From NCBI RefSeq assembly GCF_001279695.1, contig NZ_LGDD01000320.1, positions 1 through 50,388 of the forward strand: a stretch of DNA of 50,388 bases, read 5' to 3'. Positions 8,134 through 16,914 of the stretch are shown piece by piece. Position 1 is the first letter of the stretch. Every line of letters starts with the position of its first letter. The notes under the pieces were generated by a model. The model was given only the letters and a program-made list of their open reading frames with translations, was not told the DNA's origin and did not search any database. A program made the position numbers and the translations under genes. This DNA comes from Streptomyces sp. WM6378 (GTDB lineage: Bacteria; Actinomycetota; Actinomycetes; Streptomycetales; Streptomycetaceae).

Positions 8134-8322
8134 ATGAGGGTCTCGCTGGGTGAGGTCATGCCTCTGGACGCTGCCTCGCCCAAGGTCTCCCGTCTGCCCC
8201 GAGCGTCCGCAATGTGGGTGACATGGGTCACGGCCCGCCGCCCCGGCACTCGGAAGACATTGAGGTTCAGAGATGGGTTCGAAGTGGGGAACGAGATCGA
8301 GCAGGTCCGCGGCCACCCCTGA
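8134..8322 (+). CDS. short uncharacterised ORF
   Basis: An ATG at 8134 follows AGGAGATCGAG at normal spacing and opens 62 codons with high GC3. The product has SLGEVMPLDAASPKVSRLPR near the start and RFRDGFEVGNEIEQVRGHP at the end. I do not recognise it and see no domain, signal peptide or membrane segment. The opposite strand is also open here, so coding is uncertain. The ribosome binding site and codon bias are the only support. Confidence 0.35.
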   Translation: MRVSLGEVMPLDAASPKVSRLPRASAMWVTWVTARRPGTRKTLRFRDGFEVGNEIEQVRGHP

Positions 8323-8453
8323 GTACCGGGTGGCCGATCTTCAAGAGCGTCATCATCTTCCGTCCCGTGCGGCGACGTCCCGACTTCACGGGCCGTCCCG
8401 CCGGGCGGCCGCGCACGCCCCGAGGACGACGGCGGCGAGTGCGCGGCCGGGTT

Positions 8454-8483
8454 GGGCAAGCCGCCGTTCAAGGCGGCTTGCCC
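8454..8483. terminator. perfect 12-bp hairpin terminator
   Basis: GGGCAAGCCGCC (8454-8465), loop GTTCAA, GGCGGCTTGCCC (8472-8483). It lies 25 bp beyond the stop of the minus-strand replication-relaxation gene and is well placed to end it. Confidence 0.75.
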
Positions 8484-8507
8484 AGGCTCCCCTTGGGCTT
8501 GCCCGGG

Positions 8508-9165
8508 TCAGGTCCGCCAGCGGAGCAGACCGCGGCGGGGCTTGCCCGGCTCCTGATCGCGGTCGTCCTCCGGCTCCGGCTCCGGCTCCGGCTGTGCGGG
8601 AGCCGGAGCCCAGGCGGTCTCGGTGCGGGCGGCTTCCTGACGGGCGACGTCGTCGGCACGGCACGTCCCGCACACGGACACGTCACCGGCCTTCCAGGCA
8701 CTGCTGTGCGCGGTGGTCTCCTGCCAGCGCTGGTCGGTGAACTTCTGCCCGCACCGCTTGCACACCGGACGCCACGCCTCGCGGTCGGCAGCGCGCTGCT
8801 GTGCCTCTGCCGCCTCGGCCCGCGCGACCTGGCGGCGGAACAGGGCCTCGCCGTCGGGGTTGTCGAGCGCGGCCGTCAGCGCCTGCTCATCGGGACTGCC
8901 GAGACGGCACCACACCGCCGCGCCCGCACTGTGCTCCTGGAGCCGCTCCAGGGTGGTGAAGACGACCGGCACGGCCTGGCCGTAGTCCCGGGCCGTGATC
9001 CCCCGGTAGTAGGTGTCGTACCGGCGCGGTGCCCAGTAGCGACGGCCGGCCTCCTCCAACACCTTCACGGTGTTGGCGACTTTGGCGTCCGTGGTGTCGG
9101 CGAACACGAACGCCACCGGCGGCAGGCCCTCCCGGCCGGTCGGCGGGTAGACCCGGCGCGGCGAC
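8508..9165 (-). pseudogene. replication-relaxation family protein, C-terminal fragment
   Basis: The minus frame from about 9165 to the stop at 8508 reads VFADTTDAKVANTVKVLEE, AGRRYWAPRRYDTYYRG, YGQAVPVVFTTLERLQEH and AAVWCRLGSPDEQALTAALD. A zinc-ribbon-like CKRCGQKF...CGTCRADD and a Pro/Glu-rich linker follow. This is the C-terminal part of the replication-relaxation proteins carried by actinobacterial plasmids and integrative elements. The N-terminal winged-helix half is missing, and upstream sequence soon belongs to the 3' side of the neighbouring lipoprotein gene. The 12-bp hairpin beyond its end is preserved. It marks the trace of a former mobile element. Confidence 0.6.
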
Positions 9166-9244
9166 GAAAGAAACGCGATCCGTGTTGACGGGTGGGAATG
9201 GGAAGCCAGCCGCCCCGCCTGCGTTGGTGCCCGTAATTGCATCC

Positions 9245-10270
9245 TCAGGCGGGCATCGGGAACCAGCGCAGAGCGGCGGCCTTGGCGTCGGCTATCAGAA
9301 ATCCGTGGTGGCGCGGTTCGTAGACGAGGTCTGCGAGATCCTGGGCGCCGGGCAGGGGCCAGAGCGAGATCACGCCCGCCATGGTGATCCTGCCCACCTC
9401 CGTGGAGGTGGTGAACCACATCGCGTGGTCGGGTCCGGCGATGACGGACCGTACGTAGGTCATGTTCCCCGTCCGGTAGGACGAGATGGCGCCGCTCGGT
9501 GTGATCCGCCCGATGGCGTTGGTCTCGCTGAACCAGAGCGCGCCGTCGGGTCCGGGGACGATCGACCCGATGGGCGTGGCCGCGAGCGGCAGCCGCCAGA
9601 CCTCGGTGTGCCTGCTGGAGTCCGCGTAGCCCACTTCGCTGGGAGCCTTGCTGATGGGGGACTCGGTGAACCAGAGCCGTCCGCCCGGCCCGAACGCCAG
9701 TGACGTGACGTGCGGCGCGAAAGGCGCCAGTGGCACAGGGATGCGGGTGGCCGAGAGTGAGGCGGTGAGGTGGGTCAGTTGCGATGCGTCGACGGACGCG
9801 CTGCCGTACCAGACGGAGCCGTCGGCGCCCGCGGTGATGGCGTCGGGCGAGCCGGGCCCCATGACGGGCGGGCCGAAGAGGCTGACTTTCCCGTCCGGCG
9901 CGAGCCGGCCGACGTAGTTCGGGCAGGTGAACCAGACGGAGCCGTCGGAGGCGACCGCAAGGTAGGTGGGATCGAGAGAGGGGCTGTGGATGGCGTCGGC
10001 GAGGCGGTGCTGGATGATCCGCCCGTCGGGGCTGATGGACGCGAGGAAGCCGATGGAGGACTCCGCGGCCCACAGCGTGCCGTCCGGTGCCATGGCGAGT
10101 TCGGCCGGCCAGGAGTTGCCGGGCAGCTCGACGGCCTGGGGCGAGCGTGAGACCACGGTGGCGGTGGCGCTGTGCTCGGGAGCGGCGGGACGGTGAGCGT
10201 CGGTGCACCCGGTGAGCATGAGAGGGAGCGCCAGCGCGAGGCAGGCGAGGGCGCGTACGGCGGGGTGCAT
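9245..10270 (-). CDS. Vgb-like beta-propeller lipoprotein
   Basis: This 341-residue protein starts at ATG 10270. It has a lipoprotein signal (LACLALALPLMLTGC, lipobox LTGC near residue 22), so it is probably anchored to the outer face of the membrane. The mature part is a six- or seven-bladed propeller with repeats of the virginiamycin-B-lyase/NHL kind: LAMAPDGTLWAAES, LAVASDGSVWFTC, ITAGADGSVWYG, LAFGPGGRLWFTES, IVPGPDGALWFSET, VIAGPDHAMWFTTS. True Vgb enzymes linearise streptogramin B; the catalytic His/Glu set was not verified, and most such lipoproteins are probably sensors or binding proteins. It lies 74 bp after the Lon-like/WD40 gene on the same strand and probably belongs to that operon. 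Confidence 0.82.
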   Translation of the reverse strand: MHPAVRALACLALALPLMLTGCTDAHRPAAPEHSATATVVSRSPQAVELPGNSWPAELAMAPDGTLWAAESSIGFLASISPDGRIIQHRLADAIHSPSLDPTYLAVASDGSVWFTCPNYVGRLAPDGKVSLFGPPVMGPGSPDAITAGADGSVWYGSASVDASQLTHLTASLSATRIPVPLAPFAPHVTSLAFGPGGRLWFTESPISKAPSEVGYADSSRHTEVWRLPLAATPIGSIVPGPDGALWFSETNAIGRITPSGAISSYRTGNMTYVRSVIAGPDHAMWFTTSTEVGRITMAGVISLWPLPGAQDLADLVYEPRHHGFLIADAKAAALRWFPMPA

Positions 10271-10344
10271 GGGCAGCGGACCGTGCGGGTTCGGCCCTGG
10301 TCGGCGGGGCGAGGGCCGCCGCGGTCCGCGAGCGCGCGGCCCCT

Positions 10345-13300
10345 TCATGCCGGGCAGCGCAGGTTCGAAGGGGCGCTTGATCCCATGTACTGACTCCAGA
10401 CATCGGGAGTGAGGTCCCGGCCGGCCGAGGCGCAAGCGGCGCGCGCCCAGGCGTCCGGGTTGAGCTGCCAGGTGATCAGGGTGCCCACGTTTCCGGTGAC
10501 GTCCCCGCGGGACTCCGTCGCGGTGACCAGTTCGGTGCCGTCGGCCGAGAAGGCGAGACCGGTGGACTCGGCCTTGCCGCCGGGCGGGAGCTGGAGGGTG
10601 CCGAAGGTGTGGCCGGATGTGAGGTCGATGAGCCGGATGGTGTCGTCGTCCGACTTCTCGGCGATGACCTCTTCGCCGACGGCCGGGCCCACGCTCGTGC
10701 GGGGTTCGCCTTCGAGTGTGTTCAGGTGCCGGTCCCCTGCGGCGGTCCACACCTCCAGGTCGCCGCTCCCTCGCTGGACGAGCAGGTGGTCTCCCGCGTA
10801 CGCGACGCCCAGGGCGTCCGTCCCGGGGAGCGGCCGGGAGCGGCCCGTGGCGGTGTCGGTGACGACCACCTTGTCGGTCTTGAGATCCAGGGAGCTCATA
10901 TCGATCACGGCCGCGTGGCCGGCCGTCGCGTCCAGGGCCGCCCATCCCTGCGAGAGCGCCCGGGTGCCGCCCCCCGTCGGGGCCATGTCACGGGGGCCGT
11001 CCAGCCGGCGCAGCACCTTCCCGGTTGCCACGTCCCGGAAGAGGATGGCGCCGGAGGTGTCCAGCTCCGCCGCCTGTCGGCCGTCCGGCAGCAACCGCAA
11101 CAGCGAGGCGGGGTCGGAGAGTTGGAGCGGGTAGGGCACCGGCGGCCAGCTGCCCGTGATCCGGAATCCCTGGGAGGCGGAGAGGATCTCGGCACTGCCG
11201 TCCTGCGCGGAGACCACGACGACCCGGTCGTCGTCCTGCCACAGCGCTGCCGCGAAGCCCTGGCCGGTCATCAGGGGCCCGTTCACCGAAAAGGACTTCC
11301 GTACGGCTCCGGACGGGTCGAGCCCCTGGAGATCGAGCGTCGCCCCGTTGCCGTCGATGACCGCTGCGGAGCGGCCGTCGGGAGACAGGGAGACCCGCGG
11401 TCCCCGACAGCCGTTGCACGACCGGGGGATGGTTGTTCCCGCTCCCGTGGCGATCCGGGCGTACTGCCCGAGGTCCCACAGGCTCAGCACGGTGCCGGAG
11501 GCCGAGAGCAGCCTGACGCCGTCCCCGCCGAGGAAGGCGAGGGCGCCGCGCGACACCACCCCTGCCCCGGCAAGAGTGATGGGCGCGGAAAGGTTCTGGC
11601 CCGATGCGTCGGTCCGCGAAACGTAGATGCTGCTGCCCACGGCCTCGCCGGCCCAGGTGCCGCCGCTGCTCACGGCCAGGGCCGTCGCCGGATGGCCGGC
11701 CTGGGTCTGCGCGAGGAGGGGCGGCTTGTCGATGTCGGGCACGCCCTGGGAGGACCAGACCGGGAGGGTCGCCGCGCCGTTGGTGTAACTGAAGTGGCTG
11801 CCGTCCGGGGCGAGTGCGGATGCCTGGTTGTGGACACCGAAGCCGACCGTGCTTCCGGCGGTCCGGGCGAGCGCCGGAAGGGAGATCCGTTCCCAGGAAC
11901 CGTACCCGCTCTCGAAGGCGACCGGGGTCGAGTCGTCGGAGAAGGCGATGTGGCTGGCGGCCGAGGCCAGGCTCAGGTCGACGTGACGGGTGCTTCCCGT
12001 GGTCCGGTCCAGCACCCACAGCGTGGGCGGGTCGGCGAACGTACCGGAAGCGGCGGCCACCGCGGTGAAGCGTCCCGACGGGGAGACCGCCACGGCCGTG
12101 GGGCTCTGTCCGGCGGGTAGCTGCGGAGCCGCGGTCTGCTGCGAAGCTACCCAGAGACGGACCGTGCTGTGGTCGATCGCGGCGACCGTGCCTCCGTCGG
12201 TGTCGGCCGCGACGGAGGTGACGGATCCGGGCAGTCGGCCCAGTAGCTTCGCCGGGCCGGGTCTCGTCCCGGTGAGCGTCCATTGCTCCACCTCGCCCTG
12301 CTGGGTTCCGGCGAGCGCGGCACGTCCGTCCGCGGAACTCCCGAGCGCGGAGACCGGCCCGCTCGCCTGCACGCCGCCCGCCAGATGCGGACTGGCGACG
12401 ACAGCCTGGAGGAGCGCGGCGCGGGTCAGCGAATCGGAGGTGTGGCGGTAGGCCTGCACGGCGAACAGTCCGGCGAGCCCGGCATCGCTGGAGAGCAGGC
12501 TCTGGGACACCTGGGCGAGCCGGTGCGCGGCGGCCAGCCGCTGCGCGGCCGCCTGGTCCTGCTGGGTCACTATTGCTCCGGTGGTGGCGGCCGTGGCGAC
12601 CAGGGCCAGGGCGACGGCCAGCCGGCCGGTGCGGAACCGGCGGGCGTACCGGTCGGCCTGGCGCAGGGTCGCGGCGAACTTCACATCGCCGGGCTCGGGC
12701 GCCCTGGTGACGTCGAGCCGGTTCGCCTCGGGTGCTACGAGCCGTAGCCTCTTGCGGTGTGCGGCCAGCAACTTGGCATTCATGTTGCTTACTTGGAGGA
12801 GGCGCTCACCTCCGTCGAGCGCACCGGTCACCGCGGTCCGCGGCCGCAGTCCGTAGAAGACGCCGCGAAGCCCGGCCATGCTGGGCCGGCGGGAGGGCGG
12901 GCGCCGCAAGAGGTCGCGGAGGGCGAGCGCGAAGGCGGCACCGAGGGAGGGACCCTCGATCCGCGCGGGGGGCATGGGGTCGTCGGACAGGACGAGGCGC
13001 CACAGGACACAACGCCCCTCGCGCCGGGCGCCGGCCGCGTTCCACGCATGGCCCAGCGAGGCCGCGAAGTGCCCGTTCGGGCTCCGTACGCCCGCCATCG
13101 CCCGCGGGTCGGGATACAGGCCGGCGGGGCCGGCGGGGAACGCGCGCAGTTCGAGTACGCCCGTGGCGCCCTCCGCCACGGCGGCCTGCCCGGTGGGACC
13201 CGCGGATCGGCCGAACACCACCGGCACACTGACGCGGGGCCCGCGCGGTTCGGCCCCGGCCATCAGCAGTGCGGCGATCACCAGGACGCCCGCCGGGCCG

Positions 13301-13827
13301 GTCGCCTCCGGCTGCTCGACGGTGGTGTGGCGCCGGGCCTGAATCCGCCCGACGACGGCCCTCAGACCGTCCGCGACGTGCGGCGGAAGGCTCTCAAGTC
13401 CCTTTCCCGACAGCTGAGCGGGCCCGGGAGCCGCCTGCGCCGAGACCAGACCGCTCCGCTCCCACGCCTGCGCCAGCCGGTCCAGTGCGCCGGCGTGTTC
13501 CCCGTCCCGGTCCTCGGTCGCGGTCAGCGCCCTGGCCAGCAGCCAGGCGTGATCGGCCGTCGTCACGGAACCGGTGGCGCGGCCCGGCACGGTGGCGTTG
13601 AGCCCGGCATGCAGGTCCTCACCGCGCCGGTCGGACAACCAGGACGGATCGGTGCGAACGGCTTCACTGCAGCACTGCCACCACAGCTGCCGCGCACCGA
13701 GCAGGTCCTGCACGGCGGCCTGCGGACTCGTCGCGCCGTCGAGTACGGCGTCGAGCGCCGCCCGGTACGGGAACGAAACCGCCCGGGCGTCCGAGCGGCG
13801 CCGGAGCGACCGGAGCGGCCTCGTCAC
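10345..13827 (-). CDS. Lon(S16)-like domain / transmembrane / WD40-type propeller fusion
   Basis: A 1160-residue protein starting at GTG 13827, overlapping the stop of the preceding gene. Residues 1-180 are helical and unrecognised. Residues about 180-375 resemble a Lon peptidase domain: IEGPSLGAAFALALRDLL carries the catalytic-type Ser (residue 294, in GPSxG), TAVTGALDGG corresponds to the family's TGEI strand, and NAKLLAAHRKRLRLVAPEAN carries the Lys (residue 352). A single transmembrane helix (RLAVALALVATAATTGAIVT) spans about 402-421. From about 480 to 1140 there are repeated WD40-like blades (VTSVAADTDGGTVAAI, VSLSPDGRSAAVIDGNG, LAFSADGTELVTATESRG). The C-terminus (PDVWSQYMGSSAP...CPA) is typical of large actinobacterial WD40 proteins. 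The propeller may sense a partner outside the membrane while the Lon-like domain acts inside. Activity is inferred, not shown. Confidence 0.75.
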   Translation of the reverse strand: MTRPLRSLRRRSDARAVSFPYRAALDAVLDGATSPQAAVQDLLGARQLWWQCCSEAVRTDPSWLSDRRGEDLHAGLNATVPGRATGSVTTADHAWLLARALTATEDRDGEHAGALDRLAQAWERSGLVSAQAAPGPAQLSGKGLESLPPHVADGLRAVVGRIQARRHTTVEQPEATGPAGVLVIAALLMAGAEPRGPRVSVPVVFGRSAGPTGQAAVAEGATGVLELRAFPAGPAGLYPDPRAMAGVRSPNGHFAASLGHAWNAAGARREGRCVLWRLVLSDDPMPPARIEGPSLGAAFALALRDLLRRPPSRRPSMAGLRGVFYGLRPRTAVTGALDGGERLLQVSNMNAKLLAAHRKRLRLVAPEANRLDVTRAPEPGDVKFAATLRQADRYARRFRTGRLAVALALVATAATTGAIVTQQDQAAAQRLAAAHRLAQVSQSLLSSDAGLAGLFAVQAYRHTSDSLTRAALLQAVVASPHLAGGVQASGPVSALGSSADGRAALAGTQQGEVEQWTLTGTRPGPAKLLGRLPGSVTSVAADTDGGTVAAIDHSTVRLWVASQQTAAPQLPAGQSPTAVAVSPSGRFTAVAAASGTFADPPTLWVLDRTTGSTRHVDLSLASAASHIAFSDDSTPVAFESGYGSWERISLPALARTAGSTVGFGVHNQASALAPDGSHFSYTNGAATLPVWSSQGVPDIDKPPLLAQTQAGHPATALAVSSGGTWAGEAVGSSIYVSRTDASGQNLSAPITLAGAGVVSRGALAFLGGDGVRLLSASGTVLSLWDLGQYARIATGAGTTIPRSCNGCRGPRVSLSPDGRSAAVIDGNGATLDLQGLDPSGAVRKSFSVNGPLMTGQGFAAALWQDDDRVVVVSAQDGSAEILSASQGFRITGSWPPVPYPLQLSDPASLLRLLPDGRQAAELDTSGAILFRDVATGKVLRRLDGPRDMAPTGGGTRALSQGWAALDATAGHAAVIDMSSLDLKTDKVVVTDTATGRSRPLPGTDALGVAYAGDHLLVQRGSGDLEVWTAAGDRHLNTLEGEPRTSVGPAVGEEVIAEKSDDDTIRLIDLTSGHTFGTLQLPPGGKAESTGLAFSADGTELVTATESRGDVTGNVGTLITWQLNPDAWARAACASAGRDLTPDVWSQYMGSSAPSNLRCPA

Positions 13828-14570
13828 GACAACCCCCCGTCGATGACCCTGCGCAGATCGTCACCGACGAGTTCCCGCACCTGCCGCCAGGCGGCGCGGG
13901 TCGCCTCGTTGAGCGCCGCGCGAACCGAGTCGGCAACCGTCGCGGCGTCCCAGGCGGTGCTCGGAGTCACCGGAGCCGGAGCACGGGCCGTCCACTCCGC
14001 TGACGCCGAGTCGGCGGTGAAACCGGGGAGTCGGACCAACGAGGCCGGAGGTCCGAACTGCCCCTGTATCACTGGCACGAGCAGCACTTGCTCGTTGCCG
14101 CTCGCCGTTGCGTACCGGACCGAGGACACAAGCGGCCGGGCGGCATCGACGCCCTGCAGCACCAACTCCAGCCTGTACTCGGGCGGGACGGTGCCATGCC
14201 TGCGCACCAGGAACCTGGCCCCGCGGTCCGGGGACGACGCTTCGAGGATCAGCGCGTCACCTCCCGCAGCGGTCAGACCGCTGACCTCCAGGAGCGGAGG
14301 CAGCGCGAACCACCCTGGTTCAAGTCGGCCTGTAAGCAACCCGCTTCGGGTGCTCTCCCGTGACGACGGCATCGGGAGGCCAGCCGATGCCTCGGCCGTC
14401 GGTACCGTACCGAGGGAAGCGGAGGGCAGGTCCACACCGATGAATGACGCCCAGAACCGCTGCCGCAGGGTATATCCGTCGCGTCCGCGCCCCACCGTTC
14501 GCGGAAGGTGCGGCTGCCGCCCGCCGATGAACGACCTCCAGCTGCGCTGGGCAACCGAACCAGCACTCAT
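13824..14570 (-). CDS. uncharacterised protein with two SFIG motifs
   Basis: The 248-residue product starts at ATG 14570, overlapping the upstream stop by ATGA. Its own stop overlaps the next GTG, so all three genes are translationally coupled. Two related segments stand out near the N-terminus: AQRSWRSFIGGRQPHLP (about residues 7-23) and LRQRFWASFIGVDLP (about 35-49). The middle is beta-rich (FLVRRHGTVPPEYRLELVLQ, VLLVPVIQGQFG). The end is helical (DSVRAALNEATRAAWRQVRE). I do not recognise the family. Strict coupling to the Lon-like/WD40 protein implies it is a partner, perhaps an adaptor. Confidence 0.75.
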   Translation of the reverse strand: MSAGSVAQRSWRSFIGGRQPHLPRTVGRGRDGYTLRQRFWASFIGVDLPSASLGTVPTAEASAGLPMPSSRESTRSGLLTGRLEPGWFALPPLLEVSGLTAAGGDALILEASSPDRGARFLVRRHGTVPPEYRLELVLQGVDAARPLVSSVRYATASGNEQVLLVPVIQGQFGPPASLVRLPGFTADSASAEWTARAPAPVTPSTAWDAATVADSVRAALNEATRAAWRQVRELVGDDLRRVIDGGLS

Positions 14571-14980
14571 GAAGCCGTCTCCTCGCCGGCCGGGGGACGT
14601 TCTGGAGGACCGAGTTGGGAGATTGAGCCGCTCGGCTCCCCACCGGGCCCACCGCGGAGGGCCTCAGCTGCGGTGGTCGCCCTGCCTATCTGGGCCAGTA
14701 GCGCGGGCGCGGAAGCACCCACAGTCACAGCCGCGTACACACCGGTGACCTCGGCATGGAGCAGCCACGCGGCCGTGCCACCCAGCGCCACGCGAAAGAG
14801 CGCGGCGAGCAAGTCCGCGAGTGGATCGACGAATTCGCCGATGCGAGGTAACTGGCCCGCTGCTGCTCTCGCCGCATGCCGCGCCTGTTGCCAGGCGTGC
14901 AGCCGTCCGAAGGTGACGACAGCCTCGACAATCAGCCCGCCCCCGCCCCCGCACGCCGTGGCCTCGACCCACGTCAGCAT
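14567..14980 (-). CDS. small uncharacterised first gene of the Lon-like/WD40 operon
   Basis: The 137-residue product starts at ATG 14980, directly after a run of ten G that can serve as the ribosome binding site. The core has amphipathic and hydrophobic helices (GGGLIVEAVVTFGRL, FVDPLADLLAALFRVALGGT, VTGVYAAVTVGASAPALLAQ), so membrane association is possible. The tail is Gly/Pro/Glu-rich and disordered. It overlaps the next gene by four bases. No family is recognised. Its small size and operon position recall constant components of multi-gene conflict or signalling systems, but that is inference. Confidence 0.65.
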   Translation of the reverse strand: MLTWVEATACGGGGGLIVEAVVTFGRLHAWQQARHAARAAAGQLPRIGEFVDPLADLLAALFRVALGGTAAWLLHAEVTGVYAAVTVGASAPALLAQIGRATTAAEALRGGPGGEPSGSISQLGPPERPPAGEETAS

Positions 14981-15438
14981 TCCCCCCCCCGTCCCTCGCT
15001 GGGCAACCGACATACGTTGGTTCACACCCGGTAATCCGCGAGGCCGACACCGTAGCCTCACGTTTCCGAGACGAGCATCGGACTGACCGGAGCAGTAGCC
15101 CGCTCTGCCCCCTGGCCGCGCAGGTCACTGTGCCCCTGCGACCTCCACGCCGCATCCCGTCTTCCCGAAAAATCCACGAACCATTCAGAGAAGAGCCACA
15201 CTCGTGCTTTCGGACCCTCCAGCCCGGGTCTGGACTCGGGTGTGCAGTTGCGGCGCTCAGGCTCTCTCGAACGGATTAGGACGGGTCGACACCTTCACCG
15301 CCAGGGAAGAACCCTCCCCCCCGGGCCCCAGCGATGCCCCGTACCGGCTGCTTGGATCGTTCCTGGCCGAGGCAGTCGAGGACAGGCGAGCGATGGCCGG
15401 GGTGCACAGCGGCCGAGGCATCCGCCTATGCTCGGCTC
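14981..15438. other. 458-bp divergent spacer
   Basis: This separates the minus-strand Lon-like/WD40 operon from a plus-strand gene and should hold both promoters. I could not pick a convincing -35/-10 pair. Open frames here are antisense or GC-bias artefacts. Confidence 0.5.
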
Positions 15439-16080
15439 GTGCAGCCGCTTTCCGACAGCAGCAATCCGTTGATCGCTGCGTTCCCGGCCGAGCTTGCAAG
15501 CGATGCCGAGGCAGTCCTGGCTGTGATGCCTGATTCTCGGCTCCAGCCGCAGGCCTCGTTCTCGGTCGCTGTCGAGGGCCAGCAGGTTTTGATCCCCGGG
15601 CGCCTCTACAACGACGAGCCGCCAACTGACGCGGTGGCGTCGCTTTCGTCGCGCCAACAACAGCTTCTGCACTGCCTGTACTCACGGCACTGCGACGGCA
15701 TGGTCAGGCAGCGCCACCTGGAGAAGACCGTTGGTTCCACGGACCCATGGGTCGTCCCTTTCGTCGTGCAGCTGATTGGCGAGTACGTCTTGGAGATCCT
15801 GGTCGTCATCTGCAATGAGCTGCGTGATCTCGCCACGCCCGGCACCTGGGGCCACCTCGCTTACGGGCAGTTCATCGTGGACAACCCTGCTTTCTTCGCG
15901 CGCACTCAACGGCGGGTCGTGAGCTACTGGAGCCGCTACTACCGGGGCACCTACGCGAGTTTTCAGGGCTACCCGGGGTGCACGATTCTTGACCTTCTAC
16001 GGTCCGCTGCCTCCGACAGAGCAGGACATCCCTGGCCCAACCTCGCTCCAGCCGGCGGCAGGGTGGACGGCTACTGCTAG
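15439..16080 (+). CDS. conserved hypothetical protein
   Basis: The 213-residue product starts at GTG 15439, where homologous-looking sequence begins (QPLSDSSNPLIAAFPAELAS). It contains SFSVAVEGQQVLIPGRLYND, a helical centre (SSRQQQLLHCLYSRHCDGMV, FVVQLIGEYVLEILVVICNE) and an aromatic C-terminal third (NPAFFARTQRRVVSYWSRYY, ASFQGYPGC). There is no signal peptide or transmembrane helix. The composition and even codon use indicate a real gene. I do not know a function. The next feature downstream is a truncated IS630 transposase on the other strand. Confidence 0.75.
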   Translation: MQPLSDSSNPLIAAFPAELASDAEAVLAVMPDSRLQPQASFSVAVEGQQVLIPGRLYNDEPPTDAVASLSSRQQQLLHCLYSRHCDGMVRQRHLEKTVGSTDPWVVPFVVQLIGEYVLEILVVICNELRDLATPGTWGHLAYGQFIVDNPAFFARTQRRVVSYWSRYYRGTYASFQGYPGCTILDLLRSAASDRAGHPWPNLAPAGGRVDGYC

Positions 16081-16109
16081 GACCCGGCCGGGCACGGTCG
16101 CCGGGCTGG

Positions 16110-16676
16110 TCAAGCAGCATCGGCGAGGGGACGTCCGCCCCAACGGATGCCCTTCTCGCTGCGGATGCGAGTGCGCTCGCGGCGCTGGGCTGCCAGCACG
16201 TCGGGGTGACGGGCATTCGCGTTGCGCCAGCGCAGACAGGCGTGCAGGGCCCGGGTCTGCACGGTGTGGTCGCGGTGGTTGGAGTTGGCGATGGTGAACT
16301 GCCGCAGCGGCCCGAAGTGCGCCTCGATTGGGTTGGCCCAGGACGCGTATTTCGGCGTGAAGCACAGCTCGACGCGGTTCTTCTTCGCCCAGCGGCGGAT
16401 CGTCTCTCCCTTGTGGGCGGACAGGTTGTCCAGGATGACGTAGATGGGGGCGCCGTCCGGTTGGGCGGCCGGGATCGACCTGAGCGCGGCCAGTGTGTTC
16501 GCGGCGCCCTTCTTCCGGCGGTTGACGCCCCAGAGCGTGTCGTCGCCGACCGCCCACCGGCGTTCCGGACGGCAGGGGCCCATTTTCCCGCCTCCACGGC
16601 GGCCAGCGCAGTGGCCTGGGATCCTGACACGCCCATCGGCGACGACGGTCTCGGGCTCAGCGATGAGCATTTTCAT
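16110..16676 (-). pseudogene. IS630-family transposase, 5'-truncated
   Basis: The minus frame carries the C-terminal DDE half of an IS630 transposase: DTLWGVNRRKKGAANTLAAL, the second Asp in YVILDNLSAHKGE, WAKKNRVELCFTPKYASWAN and the Glu in PIEAHFGPLRQFTIAN. The N-terminal helix-turn-helix region and the first catalytic Asp are missing or degenerate (upstream reads PGHCAGRRGGGKMGPCRPER). Terminal repeats were not found. This is a remnant, just upstream of the RiPP cluster. Confidence 0.75.
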
Positions 16677-16811
16677 GCGGGCTCATCGGATGCTCGGTGA
16701 AGAGGGGCTGGCCCGCCGTTCCGGCCGCCCGGCCAGGGCGTGTTCCGAGGTGGAACCGGTGCTCGTGAGCAGGGCGGCGGGACGGACGGCCGCGCCATGG
16801 GCGGGGCGGCG

Positions 16812-16840
16812 TTGACAGCTTGTTAACCGGTCCCTGGTGT
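16812..16840 (+). promoter_or_regulatory. possible promoter of the protease gene
   Basis: TTGACA (16812-16817) is a perfect -35 box. A 17-nt spacer puts TGGTGT at 16835-16840 as a weak -10. It lies about 75 bp before the protease start. Evidence is motif matching only. Confidence 0.35.
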
Positions 16841-16914
16841 CCTCTCGGCATGGCCAGGCAGGAGGCGCTCGGAAAGCCTCTTCCGGCGAGGCACTGTTCA
16901 GGGGGATTGCTCCT

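Noticed and set aside
12757..14748. 663-codon plus-strand open frame
   Set aside because: It is antisense to the Lon-like/WD40 operon, has Gly/Arg-rich translation and no start signal. It is a GC-bias shadow.
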